A stretch of 64,000 bases of DNA from Paenibacillus uliginis N3/975 (GTDB lineage Bacteria > Bacillota > Bacilli > Paenibacillales > Paenibacillaceae), in the NCBI RefSeq assembly GCF_900177425.1, contig NZ_LT840184.1, positions 833,487 through 897,486 of the forward strand, written 5' to 3'. The notes under the pieces were generated by a model. The model was not told where the DNA came from, made no database searches, and saw only the letters and a list, made by a program, of their open reading frames with translations. Below, one piece after another: positions 25,440 through 33,236 of this stretch. The position numbers and the translations under genes were made by a program. Within the stretch, counting starts at the first letter, position 1; each line of letters starts with the position of its first letter.

Positions 25440-25710
25440 GGCGATCGCATGCCATAAACATACCTAACCGCTCGCTATAAAACTGTTATTTGGCGGACAA
25501 TGAGTAGGTTTGAGAATTAATGGACTCAGGAGCCGCTATTTGTGGAGATTTCGGACATTTCGAATGCTAACGGACACAGATGACGCTATTGCGGGTGCGA
25601 ATATCCCAATTCGCCTATTTTTTCCGAAATAAGGTCGTTGGAGTCCGTGAAGATCCAAATTGGCTGATTTTTCACCAAATAAGCGCTGTGGTGTCCGTTA
25701 TCCAATAGAT
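25440..25710. repeat. Inverted array of diverged 50-bp tandem units
   Basis: Units begin with AATARCG and carry GTCCGTTA-like text at positions 14-23. On the minus strand units start at 25590, 25540 and 25490; on the plus strand at 25628 and 25678, each exactly 50 bases apart. A further half unit (25603-25627) extends the plus arm leftwards, so the arms meet head to head near 25578-25590. Units are diverged from each other (shared consensus mainly in the first 22 bases). There is no ORF and no CRISPR-like constant repeat. Confidence 0.75.
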
Positions 25711-25772
25711 TTTTATAAGTAGTAGTAGGGGGAAGCGTATCGTATCAGTACTAGCCATTAGCTGGCCGTTAA

Positions 25773-25827
25773 TTCTCAAAGAAACGCTCTTCATCCTTAT
25801 GTAGGATGCCGAAGGCGTTTCATCTTA
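25773..25827. repeat. Dispersed hairpin repeat, right part of copy C
   Basis: GAAACGC (25781-25787) with GCGTTTC (25815-25821) and an inner CATCCT/AGGATG stem (25792-25808). From 25792 to 25821 it is identical to copy D at 41932-41961 (CATCCTTATGTAGGATGCCG and onward). It lies 57 bases upstream of the AAC(3)-family gene. Confidence 0.8.
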
Positions 25828-25883
25828 TATAAAATGTTATATTATACCTTTATCGATTAAGTTTTGAACAAGGAGAGAAAATC

Positions 25884-26690
25884 ATGATTGTTGAAAAACC
25901 AGTGACTATTGAAGAAATCGCGAATGATCTAAGACGTCTTGGGGTCAAAGCGGGTATGACGCTGTTGGTTCATTCTTCTTTAAAGAGTATGGGAGGCTGG
26001 ATTGTTGGCGGAGCAGAAGCGGTCATTATGGCCTTGGAAGAGGTGCTGGGGGATGAAGGGACACTGGTGATGCCAACGCATTCCGCTGACTTGACCGACC
26101 CATCCACATGGAGAAATCCTCCGGCGGATCCCAAGTGGTGGCAGCTGATTCGGGATTCCATGCCGCCTTATGATAAAGATTTCACGCTCACATCCGGTAT
26201 GGGTCAAATTCCGGAAACGTTCCGGAGACAGTCGGATGTTCTTCGGAGTGCCCATCCACATGTATCTTTTGCGGCAAGAGGTAGAAATGCAGAGGTCATC
26301 ACACAATCACATCCACTGTCTGACAGTTTGGGGGAACAATCGCCTCTCGCTAAGCTTTATGAACTGGGCGCTTATGTCTTAATGCTAGGAACGAGTTATG
26401 AGAATAATACATCCTTTCATCTGGCGGAGTATCGGGGAGCTTGGCAGGGAAAACAAAAGATAACAGCAAATGCTCCGGTAAGAAGAGAAGGCGGCAGAAC
26501 GGTATGGGAGGAATTCAGCGACATCAACTTTGATTCGGATGATTTTGAACAGGCAGGGGCTGATTATGAACGCGATTGTCCTGATGGCTATACCCGGGGG
26601 AGCGTGCACAACAGCACCTGTATACTGGCACAGCAGCGCATCATGGTTGATTATGCTGTGAAGTGGATAGAGGCGAATCGGAAGGCATGA
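25884..26690 (+). CDS. AAC(3)-family aminoglycoside N-acetyltransferase-like protein
   Basis: A 268-residue member of the antibiotic N-acetyltransferase family (YokD/AAC(3) fold), enzymes that use acetyl-CoA to acetylate an amino group. Family motifs visible: LVHSSLKSMGGWIVGGAEAV (residues about 29-48), GTLVMPTHS (about 58-66), MGQIPETFRR (about 107-116), RSAHPHVSFAARG (about 120-132), and LGTSYENNTSFHLAEY (about 170-185). Many chromosomal members do not confer strong resistance, so the substrate is left open. AAGGAG precedes the ATG. It is a single gene flanked by repeat DNA. Confidence 0.9.
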   Translation: MIVEKPVTIEEIANDLRRLGVKAGMTLLVHSSLKSMGGWIVGGAEAVIMALEEVLGDEGTLVMPTHSADLTDPSTWRNPPADPKWWQLIRDSMPPYDKDFTLTSGMGQIPETFRRQSDVLRSAHPHVSFAARGRNAEVITQSHPLSDSLGEQSPLAKLYELGAYVLMLGTSYENNTSFHLAEYRGAWQGKQKITANAPVRREGGRTVWEEFSDINFDSDDFEQAGADYERDCPDGYTRGSVHNSTCILAQQRIMVDYAVKWIEANRKA

Positions 26691-26832
26691 TAGACTTGAT
26701 GTCGATTGTCCCGGATAACCGTTGCATATGCCCTTTCTATGATGGGAACACTGCGCCAAGTCTTCTTTTAATGCTATAAGATGGCGGTGCCGGGATTGCT
26801 TTCAATGTATATGCACGAAGCAGTGGAGAGGA

Positions 26833-27003
26833 CGAAGCAGTTTCGGAAAAGCGGAGCGGTAAAAGCTTTCCAAAGGAAAGCTGCTTCGGAAGCATAAGCT
26901 CTTTGTCCCCGAATTTCTTCCGATAAGAAATCACTCAGGAAATTCGGGGGCAAGAGAGATTGGAGAAATGATTCGTTCGCGTAGCGCCTCACAACGGAAC
27001 GAA
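26833..27003. repeat. Run of three hairpins in the gap between AAC(3)-like and aldehyde dehydrogenase genes
   Basis: CGAAGCAG (26833-26840) with CTGCTTCG (26881-26888) enclosing AGCTTTCC/GGAAAGCT (26864-26882), then CCCCGAATTTC (26907-26917) with GAAATTCGGGG (26939-26949), then TTCGTTC (26972-26978) with GAACGAA (26997-27003). No T-runs follow. The 336-base gap 26691-27026 has no gene. It is probably repetitive DNA or a structured RNA. Confidence 0.5.
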
Positions 27004-27026
27004 GGATGTCCCAGATCAACGGAAGT

Positions 27027-28406
27027 TTAAGGCTTCATCAGCTTCCGCAGCAGATTCAGCCCATTCTTGCCGGGATACCGGAAAGAAAAGTCGAACATAT
27101 TCGTCTGTCGAAGGATACTTTTCATATGTGAGAAGGTCTGGAAACTGTGTTCGCCGTGATAGGCGCCCATTCCGCTTTCACCCACGCCTCCGAATGGAAG
27201 GTGAGGAGTAGCCAGATGCATAAGTGTATCATTAACACATCCTCCGCCGAAGGAAATGTTAGACAGAATTTTGTTCTGAACACCAGAGTCCTTGCTAAAC
27301 AGATAAAGGGCAAGCGGCTTGGGTCTAGCATTGACCGCGGTAATCACTTCATCCAGATGATCGTAAGTTAATATAGGGAAAATCGGGCCGAATATTTCTT
27401 CCTGCATGACCGACATGTCCCAAGTAATATCATCCAGCAGAGTAGGTTCAATGAGCAGCTTGCCTGCATCACTTTTGCCACCATGACGGATGGATCCGTT
27501 ATTCAGGAAATCGGAGAGACGATGAAAATGCTTCTCTGATACGATCTGGCCATAATCCGAATTAGAAAGGGGAGAATCGCCGTAAAAATCGGTGATCGCT
27601 TCCCTCATATGGCCCAAAAGCTGTTCCTTTACACTGTGATGCACCAACAGGTAATCTGGAGCAATACAGGTCTGTCCCGCGTTGGTAAATTTACCGAAAA
27701 TGATTCGCTTTGCGGTCAGTTCCAGCGGGGCATCTTCATGAACGATGCAAGGGCTTTTGCCGCCAAGCTCCAATGTGACGGGAATGAGATTTTTGGCGGC
27801 TGCCTGCATGACGATTTTGCCGACTTGGATACTGCCTGTGAAAAAAATATAATCCATCGGTTGTTCCAGCAGACGGGTACTCGTATCCGGGCCGCCTTCT
27901 ACAACCGCTACATACTGCTCAGGGAAGGTCTCCTTGATTAGAGACGAGATAACACCGGAAACGGTAGGTGTCAGCTCTGATGGTTTAATAATGGCTGTGT
28001 TGCCTGCTGCCAATGCCCCGATCAGCGGAGCTATAGCGAGCTGCCATGGATAATTCCATGGAGAGATAATAAGAACAGTACCATACGGCTCAGGGTGGAT
28101 TTTTCCCCGGCTTCCGACGTGTGTCAGTGCAGTTTTTACCCGACGGGGTTTTGCCCATTTGCGGATATTTTTTATAACGTACGACAGCTCTTTATATACA
28201 ATACCGATTTCAGTTGTGAATGCTTCCTGCTCACTCTTATTTAAATCCTTACGCAGCGCGCTTAAAACCTCTTCTTCCTTCGAAATTAAAGCACTGCGCA
28301 GTTTGTTAAGCTGTTCAATGCGGAAACTTACATCCCTGGATGCTCCCGACTTGAAATAACGGCGCTGGTCTAGAACTAATTCCTCAATAGAATCGTTAAC
28401 GATCAT
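27027..28406 (-). CDS. Aldehyde dehydrogenase (class 3-like, YwdH type)
   Basis: A 459-residue NAD(P)-dependent aldehyde dehydrogenase, shorter than the usual 490-500, as in the class 3/YwdH group acting on fatty or aromatic aldehydes. The NAD-binding segment ISPWNYPWQLAIAPLIGALAAGN is near 105, the general base in ELGGKSPCIV near 205, and the catalytic cysteine in NAGQTCIAPDY near 240. The C-terminus LPFGGVGESGMGAYHG is near 415. The ATG at 28404-28406 is preferred because GGAG lies 11 bases upstream; an ATG nine codons earlier has a poor site. Substrate not deducible. Confidence 0.9.
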   Translation of the reverse strand: MIVNDSIEELVLDQRRYFKSGASRDVSFRIEQLNKLRSALISKEEEVLSALRKDLNKSEQEAFTTEIGIVYKELSYVIKNIRKWAKPRRVKTALTHVGSRGKIHPEPYGTVLIISPWNYPWQLAIAPLIGALAAGNTAIIKPSELTPTVSGVISSLIKETFPEQYVAVVEGGPDTSTRLLEQPMDYIFFTGSIQVGKIVMQAAAKNLIPVTLELGGKSPCIVHEDAPLELTAKRIIFGKFTNAGQTCIAPDYLLVHHSVKEQLLGHMREAITDFYGDSPLSNSDYGQIVSEKHFHRLSDFLNNGSIRHGGKSDAGKLLIEPTLLDDITWDMSVMQEEIFGPIFPILTYDHLDEVITAVNARPKPLALYLFSKDSGVQNKILSNISFGGGCVNDTLMHLATPHLPFGGVGESGMGAYHGEHSFQTFSHMKSILRQTNMFDFSFRYPGKNGLNLLRKLMKP

Positions 28407-28490
28407 AGGTGAACGAGCTCCTCTCTCTACCATGGTAAAACCTATGGTTAATGATGCTCTCTAATAGATTATAAAGGAGGCTGCTCCAAA

Positions 28491-29393
28491 ATGAAAAATT
28501 ATCCGGACCTCACGGAAGTTTCGGATCAAAAGGTTGGGGACAAGCCTCCTTACACCTTAACCCGGCGGCAGTTTCTAAAGGTGGGTACATCTGTCCTGAT
28601 TGGAGCGGGACTTGCAGCTGGGGGCTACGCTTCGCTGCTTGAGCCCAAAATGCTTGAGGTCAATAGGATTACGCTGCATCAGAAACGGCTGCCAGAAGCT
28701 TTTGACGGGATGAAAATTGCTCATTTCAGCGACCTTCATTTAGGGTTCCAGACGGATGCCAAAGATGCGAAAAAAATAGTGAGTGCCATCAACCGGGAAC
28801 GTCCTGATCTGATCTGTTTTACTGGTGATATGGTAGACGGTCCGGTAGATGCCATGGTAGAAGCTGTCGATCCATTCTCTGCGCTAAAGGCACCTCTGGG
28901 TGTGCTGTCCATTGTGGGGAACCATGATTTTGACGATGTGAAACGGCTCATTTTGCTTCAGGAAAAAGCGGGGTTTACTGTGCTGCGCAACGAACATGTG
29001 CTGTTGAAACGAAATGGCGGACACATGGCTGTCGCCGGGTTGGATGACCAGTTGATAGGATCACCTGATCCAGATAAGGCGCTGAAGGGAATCCCGGAGA
29101 AGATGTACACCTTGCTCATGATGCACGAGCCGGATTATGCCGATTGGGCAGCCCAGTATCACTTTGATCTGCAGCTGTCCGGTCACAGCCATGGTGGGCA
29201 GATCCGTCTGCCGTGGATCGGGGAGGTTATTACACCCCCAGGCTCTAAAAAGTACGTCAAGGGACTGTATACGATAGGAAACTCACGCATGTCACTCTAT
29301 GTAAACAGAGGGATCGGAACGACCCGCCTGCCTTTCCGGTTTCTGTGTAAGCCGGAGCTTACAATCTTAACTTTGAGAAAAAGTAGGATATAA
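28491..29393 (+). CDS. Exported calcineurin-like metallophosphoesterase (YaeI type)
   Basis: A 300-residue binuclear metal phosphoesterase. The N-terminus has a twin-arginine-like signal, TRRQFLKVGTSVLIGAGLAA (about residues 24-43), so export by Tat or membrane anchoring is likely. Metal motifs in order: FSDLHLG (about 80), GDMVDG (about 108), GNHDFDD (about 143), and GHSHGGQI (about 233). AAAGGAGG precedes the ATG. Relatives act on lipid or UDP-sugar phosphates in the envelope, but the substrate here is unknown. Divergent from the aldehyde dehydrogenase gene. Confidence 0.9.
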   Translation: MKNYPDLTEVSDQKVGDKPPYTLTRRQFLKVGTSVLIGAGLAAGGYASLLEPKMLEVNRITLHQKRLPEAFDGMKIAHFSDLHLGFQTDAKDAKKIVSAINRERPDLICFTGDMVDGPVDAMVEAVDPFSALKAPLGVLSIVGNHDFDDVKRLILLQEKAGFTVLRNEHVLLKRNGGHMAVAGLDDQLIGSPDPDKALKGIPEKMYTLLMMHEPDYADWAAQYHFDLQLSGHSHGGQIRLPWIGEVITPPGSKKYVKGLYTIGNSRMSLYVNRGIGTTRLPFRFLCKPELTILTLRKSRI

Positions 29394-29543
29394 CCTAAGA
29401 AGGGAAGTATTAGGAGAGTATACGAGTTACATTTTGCAAGTTCTAACTTTTGTTACACAATTGAAATATACCTGTTATCAAACTCTAACAGCAGCAGGGT
29501 ACACTTATCACATGACCCCCTTTTGAGAATATATATCTTGTTT

Positions 29544-29575
29544 AGGACCCGGATTTCCGGGTCCTCTTTTTTTTT
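29544..29575 (+). terminator. Strong terminator 150 bases after the phosphoesterase gene
   Basis: AGGACCCGG (29544-29552) pairs with CCGGGTCCT (29557-29565), then a run of nine Ts. The 150 bases between the stop and this hairpin hold no gene; a short RNA could end here. Confidence 0.85.
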
Positions 29576-29612
29576 GTTTATGACAAAACGAAAGGACGAC
29601 CGGAGCCTCTAA

Positions 29613-30422
29613 TTAAAGAGGCACGGTCACCTTCCGCTTCTGTTTGTAATATACCCACTCTGTAAAACCGATATCTTTCAGTACGGCAGCAACTTCTTCG
29701 AAATCTTCCCCTACCCTGGAAGGCTTATGGGCGTCTGATCCAAATGTAACCTCGACACCATGGTAATGTGCCCGTTCTAATATTTCATTGGAAGGATACC
29801 AGCCACCGGACATTTTTGTTTTGCCTGAGGTGTTGATCTCAATAGCGACTCCACATTCCGCAATCACCTTAAGGGTTTCTTCTAGCGCATCTTCAGTCAA
29901 AATGTCCGAAAACGATGGATAGTTACCTTTCATGGCATCGATATGTCCAAGAATCTGGAACATGCCGCTCTGGGCCGATTGACGAATGAGTGAGAAATAC
30001 TCCTCTTTTTCGGCTATCTTTTGCTTTGGCGTAAATCCTTTCCAACGATTCTTGTTGAAAATACTGACACCGCTCACCTGATGGACAGAGCCAATGATGT
30101 AGTCGAAAGGATAGAGGGAAAGGGCTTGACGGTATGATTCTGCATGCTCAGGGAAAAAATCCGATTCAATTCCCAGAAGCACATCGATTTTCCCCTCGTA
30201 CTCTTGCTTCAATTGAAGAACTTCGTTCACATAATTGGCGATCTCAGCTTTACCCATGGCAATGAAAGGAAAGGGCTGTTCTTCTGGGCTCCCGAAATAA
30301 GGAGTGTGGTCTGATATACCAATGACCTTAAGGCCGGCACCAATTGCTGCCTCAACGTATTCCCTGATGTTTCCGTCTGCATGTCCGCAGCGGAAATGGT
30401 GAGTGTGCAGATCGAATTTCAT
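29613..30422 (-). CDS. hisJ: PHP-family histidinol-phosphatase
   Basis: A 269-residue metal-dependent phosphatase of the PHP superfamily, the HisJ/YtvP type that removes phosphate from histidinol phosphate in histidine synthesis. Metal-binding motifs: DLHTHHFRCGH at residues 4-14, SDHTPYF near 38, GSVHQ near 115, HIDAMK near 165 and GSDAHKP near 230. The ATG follows AAGGAGG. It is not next to other his genes, as in Bacillus. A more general PHP phosphoesterase role cannot be excluded. Confidence 0.85.
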   Translation of the reverse strand: MKFDLHTHHFRCGHADGNIREYVEAAIGAGLKVIGISDHTPYFGSPEEQPFPFIAMGKAEIANYVNEVLQLKQEYEGKIDVLLGIESDFFPEHAESYRQALSLYPFDYIIGSVHQVSGVSIFNKNRWKGFTPKQKIAEKEEYFSLIRQSAQSGMFQILGHIDAMKGNYPSFSDILTEDALEETLKVIAECGVAIEINTSGKTKMSGGWYPSNEILERAHYHGVEVTFGSDAHKPSRVGEDFEEVAAVLKDIGFTEWVYYKQKRKVTVPL

Positions 30423-30452
30423 GATGTCCTCCTTGAAAGAAAGTTGAAATGC

Positions 30453-31355
30453 TCATTCGCTACTGATGAACTGGGTTTCTGGCATCCCCTTCAAATCACT
30501 AATAAATTGACGCATAGCCGAACTGACGTATCTTCCACTCTTATAAATGACACCAACGGGATGGCTGACTTCTAGCTCCGTAAGAGGAACGATTTGAAGC
30601 GTTCCGTTCCGAAGCTCTGTAGACACGGATTGCTTGGATATAATGGCGGCGCCGAGATTGATCTCGACCATCCGCTTAATCTCCTCGCTGCTTGACAGCT
30701 CCATGACAACTTGAGGATTCACTCCATGTGATTTCATGACATCATCGGCAAATCTGCGACCCACAGTATCTTGAGTTAGCAGGATTAAAGGAGTCTGACC
30801 GAGCACTTCGATACCGGCTTTTCTTGATTTGGCCAGAGGATGCTGTGGAGATACGACCAATTCAAAAGAGTCATAAAAAAGAATGGAAGAGTTTACGTTG
30901 GGGTTCCGTTCGATTAGGTACCCGATCCCGATGTCGATCAGGTTGTTCTCAACGCTGTGATAAATTTGCGAAGAGGCCATGGACTGAATCGTTGTTTTGA
31001 TATATGGAAACTGATCCTGAAAATAAGACAGCACTCTCGGCAAAATCTGAATCGCAATCGAAGTTGTGGTTCCGAGCCGGATATGCCCTTGGGGGGTCTG
31101 GTCCAGGTCGGCCAACCTTTGCTTCAGTTCGTCTACGATTCTGAGGATATGTTCTGCGTGTTCTACGAACACCTGACCCCGGTCCGTCAGTGTTACAGGC
31201 TGACTGCGGTCAACAAGCACGGTTTTGAATTCATCTTCGAGACTTTTGATTTGGGCCGAAACGGCTGGCTGGGTCAAATTAAGCAATTCCCCCGCTTTTC
31301 GAAAGCTCATTGTTTTGGAGATGGTGATGAGTGTTTCCAATTGGCTAATGTTCAT
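30453..31355 (-). CDS. LysR-family transcriptional regulator
   Basis: A 300-residue LysR regulator: helix-turn-helix at residues 2-60 (SFRKAGELLNLTQPAVSAQI) and an effector domain at 88-295 beginning GHIRLGTTTSIAIQILP. The overall pattern is closest to the CysL/CbbR group by eye, but no target is visible. It is 30 bases upstream of the hisJ-like gene on the same strand and may be cotranscribed with it. AGGAGG precedes the ATG. Confidence 0.9.
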   Translation of the reverse strand: MNISQLETLITISKTMSFRKAGELLNLTQPAVSAQIKSLEDEFKTVLVDRSQPVTLTDRGQVFVEHAEHILRIVDELKQRLADLDQTPQGHIRLGTTTSIAIQILPRVLSYFQDQFPYIKTTIQSMASSQIYHSVENNLIDIGIGYLIERNPNVNSSILFYDSFELVVSPQHPLAKSRKAGIEVLGQTPLILLTQDTVGRRFADDVMKSHGVNPQVVMELSSSEEIKRMVEINLGAAIISKQSVSTELRNGTLQIVPLTELEVSHPVGVIYKSGRYVSSAMRQFISDLKGMPETQFISSE

Positions 31356-31754
31356 GACCGTCCTCCTGACCTGATTTCATTTTTCCGTGCCTTCCAAACG
31401 ATGTAATCTTATTAATTTAAATTATAGGTGATTATGAATACCGGGGCAATGTGAAGCCGCTAATGTTCCGGTTTTTAAGGCAACAGGTTGTTCTAATTAA
31501 TATTTTCTAATATTTAATTGTAAAATGTGAGGGATAAAAACCGATAATATTAAAGACTGATATTATAGGACTACGACTAAAGGCCTTACTTTTTATCGGT
31601 ATTTATCTACAAAGTGCCAGATTTTTAGTTGATACACAGTCCTTGATTGTTAATTTATGATGATTTATTGCAGGGTATCCATTATAATGGCTTTAACTAA
31701 TAATTGGGACTTTGGGACCCTGACCATCAACCCAGTGAAAGGGGATAATCGGGA
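31356..31754. other. AT-rich intergenic stretch between LysR and cheX genes
   Basis: About 400 bases, strongly AT-rich from 31490 on, which must contain divergent promoters. A weak inverted repeat (ACCGATA near 31540 with TATCGGT near 31597) was seen. No gene or known RNA element recognised. Confidence 0.4.
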
Positions 31755-32213
31755 ATGAAAGCGGAAGTCATCAATCCTTTTTTAGAATCCGCATGTCACG
31801 TCATTGAGCAGGTCATACAGGTTTCACCTTCCACGGGCAGTCTCGGGGTTAAGGAGATTTCGTTAATCGATAATCATATATGGATTCAGATTGGCATGAC
31901 GGGTCAAATGAGCGGTGATATTGTGTTTGGACTGCAGGAGCAAGTTGCCCTGCGTATGGTTTCTGTAATGATGGGCGGATATATACTGACGGAAATGGAC
32001 GAGATGGGGCAGAGTGCGATTTCGGAACTTGGTAACATGATCAGCGGCAATGCGAGCACGATTTTATCTAATCAAGGGGTAAATGTGGACATTTCTCCTC
32101 CAAAGGTCATCAGATCGGTGAATGTAACCCAGTTTGCCCGAAAAAAAGCATTGAGTATTCCACTTATGATGGACGGGATCGGCGAACTGGATATTCAAGT
32201 CATGATTTCTTAG
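31755..32213 (+). CDS. cheX: CheX-like CheY-P phosphatase
   Basis: A 152-residue protein of the CheC/CheX/FliY phosphatase family, which removes phosphate from CheY-P during chemotaxis. The single catalytic motif is seen as SELGNMISGNA (about residues 90-100, with the E-x2-N pair). Hydrophobic strands before it (GDIVFGLQEQVALRMVSVMMGG) match the CheX fold. AAGGGG precedes the ATG. No other chemotaxis genes lie beside it. Confidence 0.88.
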   Translation: MKAEVINPFLESACHVIEQVIQVSPSTGSLGVKEISLIDNHIWIQIGMTGQMSGDIVFGLQEQVALRMVSVMMGGYILTEMDEMGQSAISELGNMISGNASTILSNQGVNVDISPPKVIRSVNVTQFARKKALSIPLMMDGIGELDIQVMIS

Positions 32214-32294
32214 AATAGAGTAATCATAGCAGTCCTTCGCAAACGGCCAAGACTTGCAAATGTTCACCCGTCGGACTGTAGAGAGGAAGATATC

Positions 32295-33068
32295 ATGCTT
32301 GAGAACAAAGTGATTGTTGTTACGGGAGCATCCAGCGGCATTGGTGCGATTACCGCTGAGATGTTGTCGAATGAGGGGGCTTATGTGGTTCTCGCAGGCC
32401 GGTCGGAAGAACGCTTAAAAGAGGTTGGTAGCCGGATGAAAGGTCCTTATGAGCTGGTGTTGCTCGACGTACGGGATGCAGAACAGGTAAAGATTGTATT
32501 TGATCAGATACATCAAAAACACGGCAGAGTAGATGTTCTTCTGAATAATGCCGGTTACGGGATTTTTGAGTCGTTTACGGACACCTCACAGGAACAGTTT
32601 GAAGATATGATGAATGTAAATTATATGGGTATTGTTCGATGTACGCAGGCTGTTCTGCCTGGTATGCTGCAGCGAAAGAGTGGACAAATCGTTAATGTTG
32701 CTTCGATGGCCGGAAAGATCGGTACAGCTAAGTCAACAGCGTACTCTGCAACCAAGCACGCGGTTCTCGGTTTGACGAATTCACTGCGCCAAGAGCTCCG
32801 GGGGACTGGAATTACCGTTTCAGCGGTAAACCCGGGGCCGATTGATACACCGTTTTTTTCACTCGCCGATCCGAGCGGCGGTTATGTGAAAAACGTAGGC
32901 TGGTTTATGATGAAGGCGGAATATGTTTCCCGGCGCATTGTCAAGTTGATACATAAACACAAGGAAGAGATTGATCTTCCACGTCTGGCTGGTGCCGGTA
33001 TAAGGCTTTATCATTTGTTTCCGCGCCTAGCTGATCGCCTGTCTTACCGATGGATGAACAAAAAATAA
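32295..33068 (+). CDS. Short-chain dehydrogenase/reductase (YqjQ-like)
   Basis: A 257-residue classical SDR oxidoreductase. Cofactor motif VTGASSGIGAIT is at residues 9-20, NNAGYG near 86, the catalytic serine in VASMAG near 137, and the YSATK motif near 151. The C-terminal region with basic and aromatic residues (PRLADRLSYRW) suggests membrane association. AGAGGAAG precedes the ATG. Substrate unknown. Confidence 0.92.
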   Translation: MLENKVIVVTGASSGIGAITAEMLSNEGAYVVLAGRSEERLKEVGSRMKGPYELVLLDVRDAEQVKIVFDQIHQKHGRVDVLLNNAGYGIFESFTDTSQEQFEDMMNVNYMGIVRCTQAVLPGMLQRKSGQIVNVASMAGKIGTAKSTAYSATKHAVLGLTNSLRQELRGTGITVSAVNPGPIDTPFFSLADPSGGYVKNVGWFMMKAEYVSRRIVKLIHKHKEEIDLPRLAGAGIRLYHLFPRLADRLSYRWMNKK

Positions 33069-33094
33069 CAATGAAATCTTCAGTTAGCTATGGG

Positions 33095-33120
33095 ACCGGC
33101 TCTTTGAGAGTCGGTTTTTT
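33095..33120 (+). terminator. Terminator of the SDR gene
   Basis: ACCGGCTCT (33095-33103) pairs with AGAGTCGGT (33107-33115), then a T-run. Confidence 0.8.
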
Positions 33121-33236
33121 CAAGTTTAATGGAATAATGGAATATATAGTTCGAGCTTCATTTGGTGGGAACTTCTGTTTTAGCATATAATGAAACATGA
33201 GTGAACAAGACTCAAAGATAAAGGATGGACGAACCT

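Noticed and set aside
25440..25710. CRISPR array
   Set aside because: The repeat part is not constant, units are inverted about a centre, there is no cas gene, and unit length 50 with diverged bodies does not fit repeat-spacer structure.
25884..26690. Acquired aminoglycoside resistance gene
   Set aside because: Motifs show the AAC(3) fold but there is no sign of a recent transfer and chromosomal members of this family often lack resistance activity; the enzyme class only is reported.
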